Source: Sphingomicrobium astaxanthinifaciens
Lineage (GTDB): Bacteria; Pseudomonadota; Alphaproteobacteria; Sphingomonadales; Sphingomonadaceae
Length of the DNA: 64,000 nt
NCBI RefSeq assembly: GCF_022865105.1
Contig: NZ_JAKNYM010000002.1
Coordinates: forward strand, 157,501-221,500
Direction: 5' to 3'
Positions 55,576 to 64,000 of this stretch are shown here, in pieces (positions within the stretch are counted from its first letter, which is position 1; every line of letters starts with the position of its first letter). Position numbers and translations under genes: made by a program. The notes beneath the pieces were generated by a model. It was given only the letters and a program-made list of their open reading frames with translations, was not told the origin of the DNA and ran no database searches.

Positions 55576-55651
55576 CCTAGGCGGTCGGCGCGCGCGGCGC
55601 GCGCTCGATCGGATCGGATATGGACCTAAGCGGCCCCGCGGGGCGGCGCGG

Positions 55652-56998
55652 TCAGGCCTCGACCACGTCGCGTCCGAGCCGCCGCGCCGCCAGCGCCATC
55701 ATGATCGCCGCCCCGGCATAGACGAGCGTGGTCGCCATTGCCGAATAGCGCAGCGCCTCCTCGCCATAGAGCGGCGTCAGCGCATCGCTGATCTCGCCGA
55801 TCAGCGGCGAGCCGAGCCCGAGCCCGAGCAGGTTGTTGATGAACAGGAACAGCGCCGAGGCGGTCGCGCGCATGTTCGCGGGGACCAGCTTGGTGATCGC
55901 GGTGACCACCGGGCCGAGCCACATCAGCCCGAGCGCCGAGGGGATGAGGAACAGGAGGAAGCTGAGCCACAGCGTTTCGCTGGCGAAGGCGACGAGGTAG
56001 CTTGGCAGGGTCACGAGGAAGGCGATCGCGATGAGCCGCGCATAGCCCCCCGGCGCGCGCGATCCGAGCCGGTCGCCGAGCACGCCCCCCGCCCAGATAC
56101 CGGTCGCGCCCCCGAAGAAGGCGATGCCCGCCATCACCCAGCTGCGATCGACCAGCCCGAGATCGAAGCTGCGCGCGAGGAAGCTGGGGATCCAGAAGGC
56201 GAAACCGTACCCCGCCATGCTCGCCATGCCCGCGCCCAGCGAGAGGTACCAGAAGCTCGGCTTGGCGGCGATGGTGCGAAACACCGTGCCGATGGAGGGG
56301 GCGCTGCTCGTCGGGCGCGCGGCCGGTTCCGGGGCCGGTTCCGGAGCCGGCGCCGCGGCCGGCGCGGAGGGCGGCGCACTCATGTGCCCGTGCCCGGGGT
56401 CGCGCACCACATATTTGAAGATCGGCGCGAACAGCACCCCGACGAGGCCGATGGTGACGAAGGCCGCGCGCCAGTCGACCGACGCCGCGATCAGCCCGCC
56501 GAACAGCACCCCCAGCGCCGAGCCGATCGGGATCCCCAGCGAGAAGATCGCCAGCGCGCGGGCGCGCCGCTCGGGCGGGTAGAGGTCGCTGATCAGCGAA
56601 TAGGCGGGAGCCACCCCCGCCGCCTCGCCCACCCCGACGCTCATCCGCGCGAGGAACAGCTGCCAGAAATTCTGCGCCAGCCCGCACAGTGCGGTTGCCG
56701 CGCTCCACAGCGTCAGCCCGAGCGCGATGATCCAGCTGCGGTTGCGCCGGTCGGCGAGCATCGCCAGCGGGATCGCCAGCACCGTGTAAAAGAGCGCGAA
56801 GGCGGTGCCGCCCATCCACCCGAGCTGGCCGTCGCTCAGCCCGAGGTCGGCCTTGATCGGTTCGGCAAGGATGCCGACGATCTGGCGGTCGATGAAGTTG
56901 AGCGTGTAGGCGATGACGAGCATCGCCATCATCACCGGGCGGCTGGCCACGACGGGGCGCGAAGCGGCGGCGGTGGCGGGACGGGCAGGATCGATCAT
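55652..56998 (-). CDS. MFS transporter (Spinster-like)
   Basis: 448 residues with twelve predicted helices in two halves. 'YTLNFIDRQIVGILAEPIKADLGLSDGQLGW' features, 'LARMSVGVGEAAGVAPAYSLISDLYPPERRARALAIF' and the loop 'GDRLGSR' are typical of Spinster-type major facilitators. A long Ala/Pro/Glu cytoplasmic loop (about 205-235) joins the halves. The substrate is unknown. Its place 61 bases after the kynureninase-like gene suggests an aromatic or tryptophan-related compound, which is inference. Confidence 0.9.
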   Translation of the reverse strand: MIDPARPATAAASRPVVASRPVMMAMLVIAYTLNFIDRQIVGILAEPIKADLGLSDGQLGWMGGTAFALFYTVLAIPLAMLADRRNRSWIIALGLTLWSAATALCGLAQNFWQLFLARMSVGVGEAAGVAPAYSLISDLYPPERRARALAIFSLGIPIGSALGVLFGGLIAASVDWRAAFVTIGLVGVLFAPIFKYVVRDPGHGHMSAPPSAPAAAPAPEPAPEPAARPTSSAPSIGTVFRTIAAKPSFWYLSLGAGMASMAGYGFAFWIPSFLARSFDLGLVDRSWVMAGIAFFGGATGIWAGGVLGDRLGSRAPGGYARLIAIAFLVTLPSYLVAFASETLWLSFLLFLIPSALGLMWLGPVVTAITKLVPANMRATASALFLFINNLLGLGLGSPLIGEISDALTPLYGEEALRYSAMATTLVYAGAAIMMALAARRLGRDVVEA

Positions 56999-57059
56999 GC
57001 CCGTTCGCTAGCGCCCCCGGCGCCCCCGCGCCAGAGGCTTCGCCGCGCCGCGTCGCTGG

Positions 57060-58226
57060 CTAGAGCGCGCGCACCAGCGCGGCGAGCCGATCGACGTCGT
57101 CCGCGTCGTGGTAGAGGCCGAAGCCGAAGCGGATCACCTCGCCGCGCACGTCCGTCACGCAGTCCGCCGCCTTGAGCGCGGCGCACCAGCGCGCGGCATC
57201 GGCATGGCGATAGGCGAGGAAACGCGCGTGCGGGCCCGCGCCGAGCGGGTTGAGCAGCTCGGCCGCGCCGAGCGGGCTGTCGGCGAAGGCCGCCACCGCG
57301 CGGGCCTGCAGCTGCGCGACATGCGCCGAGATCGCCGCGGTATCGAGCCCCTCGCCGGCGAGCATCCGCCGCACCGCGTTGAACCGGTAGAGCGCGCTGG
57401 GGTCGAAGGTCGCCCCCATGAAGCGCATCGCGTCCTTGGCATAGCCGACCATGCCGGGGGGCAGGCTCAGGTCCTCGAACTCGGCGTACCAGCCGGTCAA
57501 CGGCGGGCGCTCGCCGAAGCCCGGCGGGCAACACATGAACCCCATGCCCTCGCCCGCCATCGCATATTTGTAGCCCCCGCCGAGGAAGAAGGCGCGCTCC
57601 GACCACGCCTGAGCGAAGGGCGCCTCGATCGCCATGAAGCTGTGGTAGCCGTCGATCACCACCCACGGCCCGTCGGGATCGGCGAGCTCGATGATCGGAG
57701 CGAGCGGATCGACCAGCTGCCCGGTGCCGAACAACAGCTGGCTGACCATCACGAGGTCGTGCTGCCCGCTCGCCGCGCGCGCCGCGAAGCGCGCGGCGAA
57801 ATCGTCGAACGGCGCGACCGGGACCGTCTCGAGCAGGATCTCCCCCGCTTCGACCCAGCGCGCGAACTGGCGCCGCGCCGAATGGAATTCGCCGTCGCTC
57901 GCGAGCACCCGCAGCGGCCCCCGAGCGCGGCGCGGACAGGCGGCGGCGAGGCGGAGGAGGAAATCGTGCGTATTGGCGGCAAAGACGATGCGATCGGCCT
58001 GCTCCGCGCCAATCCCCAGCTCGGCGGCGACATTGGCGGCCGCCTCGGGCCAGACCTCGCCCATCACCCGGTCCCACTTGTGGTCGGCGAGGCGGGCCGC
58101 ATCGTCCCAGCATTCGACCTGCCCGGCGCGGCTCGCATCGGGCCACAGGTGGTGGCTGTGCGCGGCGACGTGCAGCCGCCCGGGCGCCGCCTCGAGGCTG
58201 CGCGAGAAGAGCCGCTTGAAACTCAT
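57060..58226 (-). CDS. Kynureninase-like class V PLP enzyme
   Basis: 388 residues of fold-type I: 'HSHHLWPDASRAG' at the N terminus, 'VLASDGEFHSARRQF', the cofactor-facing Asp in 'WVVIDGYHSFMAI', and the Schiff-base Lys220 in 'GGGYKYAMAGEG'. Linked to tryptophan dioxygenase by a four-base overlap, so kynurenine cleavage to anthranilate and alanine is the likely reaction. However, the sequence departs from classical KynU blocks, and another aminotransferase-like reaction is possible. The ATG at 58226 is well placed. Confidence 0.8.
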   Translation of the reverse strand: MSFKRLFSRSLEAAPGRLHVAAHSHHLWPDASRAGQVECWDDAARLADHKWDRVMGEVWPEAAANVAAELGIGAEQADRIVFAANTHDFLLRLAAACPRRARGPLRVLASDGEFHSARRQFARWVEAGEILLETVPVAPFDDFAARFAARAASGQHDLVMVSQLLFGTGQLVDPLAPIIELADPDGPWVVIDGYHSFMAIEAPFAQAWSERAFFLGGGYKYAMAGEGMGFMCCPPGFGERPPLTGWYAEFEDLSLPPGMVGYAKDAMRFMGATFDPSALYRFNAVRRMLAGEGLDTAAISAHVAQLQARAVAAFADSPLGAAELLNPLGAGPHARFLAYRHADAARWCAALKAADCVTDVRGEVIRFGFGLYHDADDVDRLAALVRAL

Positions 58227-58984
58227 AGCTCGGTCCGCAACTCCCACAAGGCGGGGAACGCCCGCTTGTCGAGCGTCGAACGCAGGTAGGCGGCCCCCGC
58301 CGAGCCCCCGGTGCCCTTGCGCCCGCCGATCACGCGCTCGACCGTGAGCACATGCTTGTGCCGCCACGAGGCGAGCGCATCGTCGAGGTCGACCAGTTTC
58401 TCGGCCAGCCCGTAGAGCGGGGCGTGGCGCTGCGTGTCCTCGTAGACCGCCTTCCAGCTGGCCCGGATCGCGTCGGCGTCGGCCACGTCGAACCCCGCGC
58501 GCCCGAGCGCGGCATTGGCCTCGTCATAAACGCTCGGCGCCTCGAGCGCGGCGGTGAGCAGCTCGTGCTCGCCGCTGCCCGGCGCGTAATTCTTGAGGAA
58601 CCGCGGGTCCTTGATCCCGAGCCGATACTCGACCGCGCGGAACTGCGCCGACTGGAACCCCGAGGCCGAGCCGAAATGGTGGCGAAACTTCATGTAGTCC
58701 GAGGGGGTCAGCGTCGACAGGATGTCCCAGCTCATGGTCATGACCGTCTGGATCCGGCTGACCCGGCTGAGCGCCTTGTGCACGAACAGGAAGCGATCGG
58801 CGCGCAATTCCGCGCACGCATAGTCGATCTCGAACAGGATCTGCTTGAGCCACAATTCCATCGTCTGGTGGAGGACGATGAAGAGCATCTCGTCATGGAC
58901 GTCGCTGTGCGGCTTCTGCGCGCCGAGCAACTGCGGCAGCGACAGATAGTCGCCATAGGTCTGGTCGTCTGGAATGGCCGTCAT
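58223..58984 (-). CDS. kynA: Tryptophan 2,3-dioxygenase
   Basis: Heme enzyme that opens the indole ring of tryptophan to N-formylkynurenine, the first step of the kynurenine pathway. The 253 residues include 'TYGDYLSLPQLLGAQ', 'EMLFIVLHQTMELWLKQILFE', 'FRHHFGSASGFQSAQFRAVEYRLG' (substrate loop and distal region), and a C-terminal His in 'WRHKHVLTVERVIGGRKGTGG' that ligates heme. Length is normal for bacterial enzymes. It is the first gene of a three-gene run. No formamidase gene is nearby. Confidence 0.96.
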   Translation of the reverse strand: MTAIPDDQTYGDYLSLPQLLGAQKPHSDVHDEMLFIVLHQTMELWLKQILFEIDYACAELRADRFLFVHKALSRVSRIQTVMTMSWDILSTLTPSDYMKFRHHFGSASGFQSAQFRAVEYRLGIKDPRFLKNYAPGSGEHELLTAALEAPSVYDEANAALGRAGFDVADADAIRASWKAVYEDTQRHAPLYGLAEKLVDLDDALASWRHKHVLTVERVIGGRKGTGGSAGAAYLRSTLDKRAFPALWELRTEL

Positions 58985-59065
58985 GGCGACGGCCTAGCCC
59001 GCCCGCCCCGAGCCAGCAAGGGGCGCGACGCACGGGCCCATCGCCGCCGCCGCGCCGCGGCGGGG

Positions 59066-59524
59066 CTACTGCTGCGGCGGTCCCGCGATCCCGCCCATCT
59101 GGTTGACCGACCCGATGTTGCCGAACAATTCCTCGAAGAAGCTCTTCTCGCGGCCCAGCGTCGGGGTCTCGTCGTTCGACGGGTCGATCGCCACCGCCAG
59201 TTCGGGGCCGGTCTCGACCACCTCGGCCACGTTGCCGAACTCGTCGAAGCGCACGCGGATGACGCGCTGGTCGGTCAGGCGCGGCTGGCGGAAGGCGAAG
59301 CGATCGGTGCGGCGCGAGACATAATACCAGTCCTTGTCGTCGAACTGGCCGACGAAGCTCGGCGTGCCCAGCGTCGCCTTGACCGAGTCGCGATTGTCGA
59401 CCCCGGGGGCGATCGCCTCGGTCAGTTCCTGGTTGTAGACATAGCCCTGGTCGGACCGGATTCCGGCGCAGCCGCCGAGCAGGGCGGTCGCCACCGAGAG
59501 GGCCAGGAAATGGCTTGCACGCAT
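59066..59524 (-). CDS. bamE: Outer membrane assembly lipoprotein BamE
   Basis: 152 residues with a lipoprotein signal ending 'ATALLGGC' (lipidated Cys19) and the SmpA/OmlA fold: 'VDNRDSVKATLGTPSFVGQFDDKDWYYVSRR' features and 'DQRVIRVRFDEFGNVAEV'. BamE stabilises the BAM complex that inserts outer-membrane proteins. A Gly/Pro/Gln C-terminal tail extends the domain. The start ATG at 59524 has GGAAGAG upstream; the in-frame TTG at 59536 is less likely. It is divergent from the cytochrome chaperone gene. Confidence 0.92.
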   Translation of the reverse strand: MRASHFLALSVATALLGGCAGIRSDQGYVYNQELTEAIAPGVDNRDSVKATLGTPSFVGQFDDKDWYYVSRRTDRFAFRQPRLTDQRVIRVRFDEFGNVAEVVETGPELAVAIDPSNDETPTLGREKSFFEELFGNIGSVNQMGGIAGPPQQ

Positions 59525-59655
59525 CGTCTCTTCCAATTCTTAAAGGTCGCTTGCCCTTGCCGGGCACGGTCGCGCCGGACTATGCGGCTGTCACCGCTCG
59601 CTTGCAAGGAAAAGGCTGAACCGGCCCTTGCTCCCGGGCGAACAGGAGAGACGTC

Positions 59656-60174
59656 ATGCGCAACCTCTTTTCGTGGCTCCGTCCCCCGCCGGGCGCCGAG
59701 GCGGCCAGCCTCTACGCCGCGCTGGTCCGCGCCGCGCGCGATCCGCACTGGTATCGCGAGGGCAAGGTCCCCGATACCATCGAGGGGCGCTTCGGGCTGC
59801 TCGCCACGCTAATCGCGCTCACCGTGCTGCGACTCGAGAGCGGCGGGGAGGAAGCGGTGCGCGGGTCGGTCGCGCTGACCGAGGCGTTCATCGCCGACAT
59901 GGACGCGCAGATGCGCGAGGAGGGGTTCGACGCGGGGCTCGGCAAGCAGGTCCGCTCGATGGTCGGCGCGCTCGCCGCGCGGATCGACCGCTGGCGCTTC
60001 GTCGCCGACGAGGATACCCCCGCCGAGCGCTGGCGCGAGGCCGCGCGGTGGAGCGTGTTCCGCGACGACGAGCCCGACGAGAGCGCGCTGACCTATGTCA
60101 GCGAACAGTGCCGACGCTTCGCCGAACGGATCGGCGGCGAGGCCGACGCGCAATTGTTGCGGGGGGAGCTGTGA
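59656..60174 (+). CDS. Ubiquinol-cytochrome c chaperone family protein
   Basis: 172 residues of the CBP3-like chaperone domain: 'YAALVRAARDPHWYREGKVPDTIEGRFGLLATLIALTVLRLE' features, 'LTEAFIADMDAQMREEGF' and 'VGKQVRSMVGALAAR'-type helix. In mitochondria the homologue aids cytochrome b and bc1 complex assembly, so a role in respiratory complex III maturation is likely. GGAGA lies upstream of the ATG. The stop overlaps the GTG start of the DUF177 gene. Confidence 0.92.
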   Translation: MRNLFSWLRPPPGAEAASLYAALVRAARDPHWYREGKVPDTIEGRFGLLATLIALTVLRLESGGEEAVRGSVALTEAFIADMDAQMREEGFDAGLGKQVRSMVGALAARIDRWRFVADEDTPAERWREAARWSVFRDDEPDESALTYVSEQCRRFAERIGGEADAQLLRGEL

Positions 60175-60707
60175 TCGACCGGCTCGAACCGGTCGCGCTG
60201 GCGACGCTGCGCGACGGCGAGACCGTCGCGATCGCTCCCGACGCGGAGGAACGCGCGGGCATCGCCGCCCGGCTCGGGCTCGAGGCGATCGAGGCGTTGC
60301 GGTTCGACGCCACGATCCAACGCGAGGACCCGGCGGTGAGCGTCACCGGCACGCTCGCGGCGCGGGTGGTCCACGCCTGCGTGGCGACCGGCGACCCGGT
60401 GGCCGAGACGATCGAGGAACCCTTCGCGCTGCTCTTCGCCCCGCACCCCGAGCATGACGAGGACGCCGAGGTCGAACTCGGGGTCGACGACCTCGACACC
60501 ATCTTCCACAACGGTCGGGAGATCGCGCTCGGCGACGCGCTGGTCGATACGCTTGCGCTGTCGCTCGATCCCTACCCGCGGGTCGCCGATGCCGACGCGC
60601 GGCTGCGCGCCGCGGGGGTGCTGAGCGAGGAGGAAGCCGGCGCCTTCGGCGCGCTTGCCGGGCTCAAGAAGAAGCTCGAGGACGGCGGCGAGGGCGAGCC
60701 TTCCTGA
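60171..60707 (+). CDS. DUF177 / YceD-family protein
   Basis: 178 residues: 'RFDATIQREDPAVSVTGTLAARVVHACVATGDPVAETIEEPFALLF' features, then 'DLDTIFHNGREIALGDALVDTLALSLDPYPR', the typical YceD core in which cysteines and 'E.ALL.LP..P.' are conserved. E. coli YceD affects 23S rRNA accumulation. The start is a GTG overlapping the preceding stop. In many bacteria rpmF or plsX-fabH follows this gene, but here ssb lies in the opposite orientation. Confidence 0.9.
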   Translation: MIDRLEPVALATLRDGETVAIAPDAEERAGIAARLGLEAIEALRFDATIQREDPAVSVTGTLAARVVHACVATGDPVAETIEEPFALLFAPHPEHDEDAEVELGVDDLDTIFHNGREIALGDALVDTLALSLDPYPRVADADARLRAAGVLSEEEAGAFGALAGLKKKLEDGGEGEPS

Positions 60708-60777
60708 ACCCCTCGGGGCCCCGCCAGACAGGCCGCCCCCCGATCGCGATGCGCCACCGTGCGGCGGCGACGCGCCC

Positions 60778-61293
60778 CTAGAAGGGCACGTCGTCGTCGA
60801 GGTCGTTGTCGAAGCTCGCGGGCTGCGGGCGCTGCTGCGGCGCATTACCGCCGCCGCCCTGGCCACCGCCGAAGCCGCCGCCCTGACCGCCACCGCCGCC
60901 ATAGCCGCCCTGGCTGCCGCCATAGCCGCTCCCGCCACCGCCGCCTTCGCGCGGATCGAGCAGCACGAGTTCGCCGCGATAGCGCTGCAGCACCACCTCG
61001 GTCGAATAGCGGTCGTTGCCGTTCTGGTCCTGCCACTTGCGGGTCTGCAGTTGGCCCTCGAGATAGACCTTCGAGCCCTTGCGCAGGTAATTCTTGGCGA
61101 CCCGGCCGAGGTTCTCATTCCAGATCACCACCTGGTGCCATTCGGTGCGCTCCTGGCGGTTGCCGTCGCGGTCCTTCCACGTCTCCGAGGTGGCGACGCG
61201 TAGGTTGACCACTTCGCCGCCGTTGTTGAGCGAGCGCGCCTCGGGGTCCGCCCCCAGATTGCCCACCAGGATCACCTTGTTCACGCCCGCCAT
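60778..61293 (-). CDS. ssb: Single-stranded DNA-binding protein
   Basis: 171 residues. The OB fold covers 1-110 ('[33 protein letters not shown]', '[39 protein letters not shown]' features). A Gly-rich linker (about 115-155) follows, and the acidic tip DDDVPF binds partner proteins. It protects single strands during replication and repair. The upstream region up to 61484 is shared with the divergent TonB receptor gene and contains an AT-rich TATAAT spot (61331-61336) without a clear -35. Confidence 0.97.
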   Translation of the reverse strand: MAGVNKVILVGNLGADPEARSLNNGGEVVNLRVATSETWKDRDGNRQERTEWHQVVIWNENLGRVAKNYLRKGSKVYLEGQLQTRKWQDQNGNDRYSTEVVLQRYRGELVLLDPREGGGGGSGYGGSQGGYGGGGGQGGGFGGGQGGGGNAPQQRPQPASFDNDLDDDVPF

Positions 61294-61484
61294 AATCTCA
61301 GTCTCCGAAAGTCCGTCTTTGCTTGAGGGTTATAATGGTGCAGGGCCGCTGTCGACCCGCCGCGGGCAAATTCGGCGGCTCGACCACCCGCGCGCACCGT
61401 TGGTCGAACGGCGCTGGCCGCCGCCTTCGCCAGCGGCGCAAAGGGTCGCTCACCATCGTCATTCTCGAAAGGGCCCAACCCCCG

Positions 61485-63533
61485 ATGCGTCACCTTCGCC
61501 TGCTCTCCAGCGCCGCGCTCGCCCTCGTGCTCCTGCCGGCCATGGCCAGCGCGCAGCAGGCCGACAGCGTGACGGCGGCCGATCGAGACGCCACCCGGGG
61601 GGCGCGGGTCTACACCTACGCCGACCTTGCCCAATATGCGCCGCAGACCGCGCTCGACATGGTCAACCGCATCCCCGGCTTCGCCGCGGACGGGGGCAAC
61701 AATCGCGGCAATCGCGGGCTCGGGCAGGCGAGCCAGAACATCCTGCTCAACGGCGCCCGCGTGTCGGGCAAGTCGAACAACGTGTTCGACGTGCTGGGGC
61801 GGATTAGCGCGCGCGACGTCGTGCGCATCGAGATCGTCGATGGCGCCACCCTCGATGTCCCCGGGCTGTCGGGCGAGGTCGCCAACGTCATCTACGAGGC
61901 GGGGGGCATCAGCGGCACCTTCGAGTATCGCGCCCAGTTCCGCCCCCGGCTCGAGGACACGCTGCTCGATGCCAAGGCCAGCATCTCGGGCGGCGATGAA
62001 CGCGCCAACTGGAGCCTCAGCCTCGAGACCAACAGCCGGCGGCAGGGGCATTGGGGCCCTGAAGTCGTGACCGGTCCCGACGGCGCGCTGCTGGTCACCC
62101 GCGACGAGTTCGGCATCTACAACAGCGACAGCCCCGAGATCGCGGGCAGCTATTCGCGCCGCGCGCGCAACGGCAACGAGTTCAACGCCAACGCCTCCGC
62201 CCAGCTCAACATCCAGCGCAACCGCATCAGCGGCGCCATCGTCGAGGCCGACGGCACCCGCTTCGAGGAACTGTTCCGCGGCGGCGAGGACGAATGGAAC
62301 GCCGAGCTCGGGCTCGACTATGCCTTCGACCTGGGCCCCGGGCGGCTCAAGCTGATCGGGCTCCAGCGCAACGAACACTCGCCCGTCTATGACGAATTCG
62401 GCATCGTCGGCGGGCGCCGCGATCGCTTCGAACAGGTGATCGACGAGAATGAATCGATCGTGCGCGGCGAATATGGCTGGTCGCGCGGGCAGAGCGACTG
62501 GGAGCTCAGCCTCGAGGGCGCCTACAACAGCCTCTCGCAGGAAGCCGAACTGATCGCGCTCCCGGCGACGGGCAGCGCGACGGTGACGCTCCTGCCGGGC
62601 AACCGCATCGAGGAATTGCGCAGCGAGGCGATCGCCAGCCTCTCGCGCCCACTGTCACCGCGGCTGTCGCTCCAGCTCAACGGCGGCGCCGAATTCAGCT
62701 CGATCGCGGCGGGCGCGGCCGATCCGCGCGCCTACCTGCGCCCCAAGGGCTCGGCGGCGCTGAGCTGGCGCGCCAGCGATGACGTCACCATCGATGCCAA
62801 GCTCGAGCGCGTCGTCGACCAGCTCAACTTCTTCGACTTCCTCGCCGCGGTCGACGTGCAGGACGGACAGGACCGCGGGCGCAACAACGAGATCGTCCCG
62901 CCGCAGCGCTGGCGCGCGCGGGTCGAGGGTATCGTCCGGCTCGGCGCCTATGGCAGCCTGACCCCCTATGCGCAGGGCGAGATCATCGAGGACGTGATCG
63001 AGGCGATCCCCACCAGCCCGACCGAGGAAGCGCTCGGCAATGCCGGCGATGCGACCGCGTGGGTGGTCGGGGTCGACGGCACCATCCTGCTTGCCCCGCT
63101 CGGGGTCGCGGGCGCGCGGCTCGACCTGCACGCGCATACCGGCGATTCGCGTTTCACAGACCCCTTGCTCGGGACCACCCGCGCGCTCAACGGGCAGGAA
63201 TATACCCACGCCCGGCTGCAATATCGCCACGACCTGCCGGGCAGCGACCTCGCCTATGGCGGCAGCATCCAGCGCCGTCACATGGGGGGCAGCTTCCGCC
63301 TCGACCAGTTCGCGCGGCGCTTCAACGCGGGCTGGCAGGCCGAGCTGTTCGTCGAGCACAAGGACGTACTCGGGCTGCAGGTCACCGCGGGGGTCAACAA
63401 CCTCTTCAACTCGACCGACAATTTCGAGCGCATCGCCTATGTCGACCGCCGCGACGGCCCGATCGCCTTCTTCGAGGACCGCGCGCGCGAATACGGTCGC
63501 ATCGTCTACGTCAACGTGGCCGGGCGCTTCTAG
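61485..63533 (+). CDS. TonB-dependent receptor-like outer membrane protein
   Basis: 682 residues with a good signal peptide (MRHLRLLSSAALALVLLPAMASA, residues 1-23, cleaved before QQAD). A plug domain follows ('YADLAQYAPQTALDMVNRIPGF', 'SQNILLNGARVSGKSN', 'VVRIEIVDGATLDVPG'), then a beta-barrel ending in aromatic 'VYVNVAGRF', as outer-membrane proteins should. No obvious TonB box or carboxypeptidase-like extension is seen. The substrate is unknown. The neighbouring convergent gene is feoB, which hints at iron, but only weakly. The upstream open frame to 61323 is not used. Confidence 0.88.
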   Translation: MRHLRLLSSAALALVLLPAMASAQQADSVTAADRDATRGARVYTYADLAQYAPQTALDMVNRIPGFAADGGNNRGNRGLGQASQNILLNGARVSGKSNNVFDVLGRISARDVVRIEIVDGATLDVPGLSGEVANVIYEAGGISGTFEYRAQFRPRLEDTLLDAKASISGGDERANWSLSLETNSRRQGHWGPEVVTGPDGALLVTRDEFGIYNSDSPEIAGSYSRRARNGNEFNANASAQLNIQRNRISGAIVEADGTRFEELFRGGEDEWNAELGLDYAFDLGPGRLKLIGLQRNEHSPVYDEFGIVGGRRDRFEQVIDENESIVRGEYGWSRGQSDWELSLEGAYNSLSQEAELIALPATGSATVTLLPGNRIEELRSEAIASLSRPLSPRLSLQLNGGAEFSSIAAGAADPRAYLRPKGSAALSWRASDDVTIDAKLERVVDQLNFFDFLAAVDVQDGQDRGRNNEIVPPQRWRARVEGIVRLGAYGSLTPYAQGEIIEDVIEAIPTSPTEEALGNAGDATAWVVGVDGTILLAPLGVAGARLDLHAHTGDSRFTDPLLGTTRALNGQEYTHARLQYRHDLPGSDLAYGGSIQRRHMGGSFRLDQFARRFNAGWQAELFVEHKDVLGLQVTAGVNNLFNSTDNFERIAYVDRRDGPIAFFEDRAREYGRIVYVNVAGRF

Positions 63534-63548
63534 CCCGGCGCGGCGGCG

Positions 63549-64000
63549 CTAGCCGAGCCCGAAGGCGACCGCGGTCCAGTAGGTCGCGCCCGCCGCGACA
63601 TAGGCGACCGCGAACAGGTAGCCGGTCATGAAAAGCGGCCATTTCCAGCCGTTGGTCTCGCGCCGGGTCACCGCGATCGTCGAGATGCATTGCGGAGCGA
63701 ACACGAACCACGCGAGGAAGGCCAGCGCGGTCGCCAGGCTCCAGCGCCCGGCGAGCCGCGTCTCGAGCGTCTCGAGCCCGGCCTCGTCTTCGGCGTCGAG
63801 CGCATAGACCGTGCCGATCGCCGCCACCGCCACCTCGCGCGCCGCCATCGCCGGCAACAGCGCCAGGCTGATGTCGCGGTTGAAGCCGATCGGTTCGACG
63901 ACGACGTGGATCGCATCGCCGATCTGTCCCGCGATCGAGACCTCGGACTGCACCTCGCCCTGTCCCGCTTTGGGGTAGGAAGCGAGCGCCCAGAGTATGA
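63549..64000 (-). CDS. feoB: Ferrous iron transport protein FeoB, C-terminal part (cut by window edge)
   Basis: The last 150 codons of a gene whose 5' part lies beyond the right edge. The frame runs open to the end (…ILWALASYPKAGQ) and continues through 'IEPIGF'-like 'VVVEPIGFNRDISLALLPAMAAREVAVAAIGTVYAL', 'ALAFLAWFVFAPQCISTIAVTRRETNGWKWPLFM' features and a final membrane helix. These are the GATE/FeoB C-terminal membrane segments with the conserved 'FAPQC' cysteine. The N-terminal GTPase domain is outside the window. Confidence 0.93.
   Translation of the reverse strand, partial: ILWALASYPKAGQGEVQSEVSIAGQIGDAIHVVVEPIGFNRDISLALLPAMAAREVAVAAIGTVYALDAEDEAGLETLETRLAGRWSLATALAFLAWFVFAPQCISTIAVTRRETNGWKWPLFMTGYLFAVAYVAAGATYWTAVAFGLG

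Noticed and set aside
61331-61336. TATAAT as promoter for ssb or the TonB receptor
   Set aside because: No acceptable -35 box at 16-18 bases on either strand, so not listed as a promoter.

Overview
The window is chromosomal DNA of a very GC-rich alphaproteobacterium, most likely a sphingomonad (Sphingomonadales). The evidence is gene content: two TonB-dependent receptors, a DUF4167 protein, a DUF3572 protein beside divK, a ubiquinol-cytochrome c chaperone, a 'cisplatin response' type ATP-dependent DNA ligase, and an rRNA leader of alphaproteobacterial type. I see no insertion sequence, prophage, CRISPR array or tRNA gene. Genes are tightly packed, and most same-strand neighbours overlap by 1-4 bases (ATGA, GTGA, TAATG).

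Layout. 1-302: promoter and leader of an rRNA operon running leftward off the window. 303-1552: CBS-domain protein, small membrane protein, acyl-CoA thioesterase. 1691-13286: complete type II secretion operon gspC-D-E-F-G-H-I-J-K-L-M-N-O. 13283-17221 (minus): DUF4167 protein, prmC, prfA, hisS. 17327-24183: ppa, then on the minus strand a large TonB receptor-like protein, an EamA transporter, a retropepsin-like protease, a histone-deacetylase-family amidohydrolase and ispG. 24270-30395: an SDR enzyme, a secreted isoaspartyl peptidase coupled to an S1/P1 nuclease, then a minus-strand operon (SPFH membrane protein, ribbon-helix-helix regulator, two very small membrane proteins, alpha/beta hydrolase). 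That operon is divergent from a second isoaspartyl peptidase, with an AT-rich palindrome between them. 30399-34345 (minus): DUF3572, HAD hydrolase, SDR, RidA, glycerophosphodiesterase, FemAB-like protein.

34399-38802: divK convergent with rpmG, dps, ATP-dependent DNA ligase, a hypothetical protein and a Gly-rich double cold-shock protein. 39045-43074: rnd-lptC-lptA-lptB-rpoN. 43071-47934 (minus): endonuclease/exonuclease/phosphatase-family protein, gyrB, S41-like protease. 48030-52090: DUF2254 protein convergent with dnaN-(small HTH protein)-recF. 52327-55575: hybrid histidine kinase with no recognisable phosphoacceptor (DHp) domain. 55652-58984: tryptophan 2,3-dioxygenase, kynureninase-like enzyme and MFS transporter. 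59066-61293: bamE, cytochrome bc1 chaperone, DUF177 protein, ssb. 61485-64000: second TonB receptor, and the C-terminal part of FeoB cut by the right edge.

Most of the window is housekeeping. The less ordinary parts are the SPFH/RHH/micropeptide operon with its palindrome, the DHp-less hybrid kinase, the terminator-like structure in the rpmG leader, the GcrA-like HTH gene between dnaN and recF, and four convergent gene pairs whose stop codons share one CTAG.
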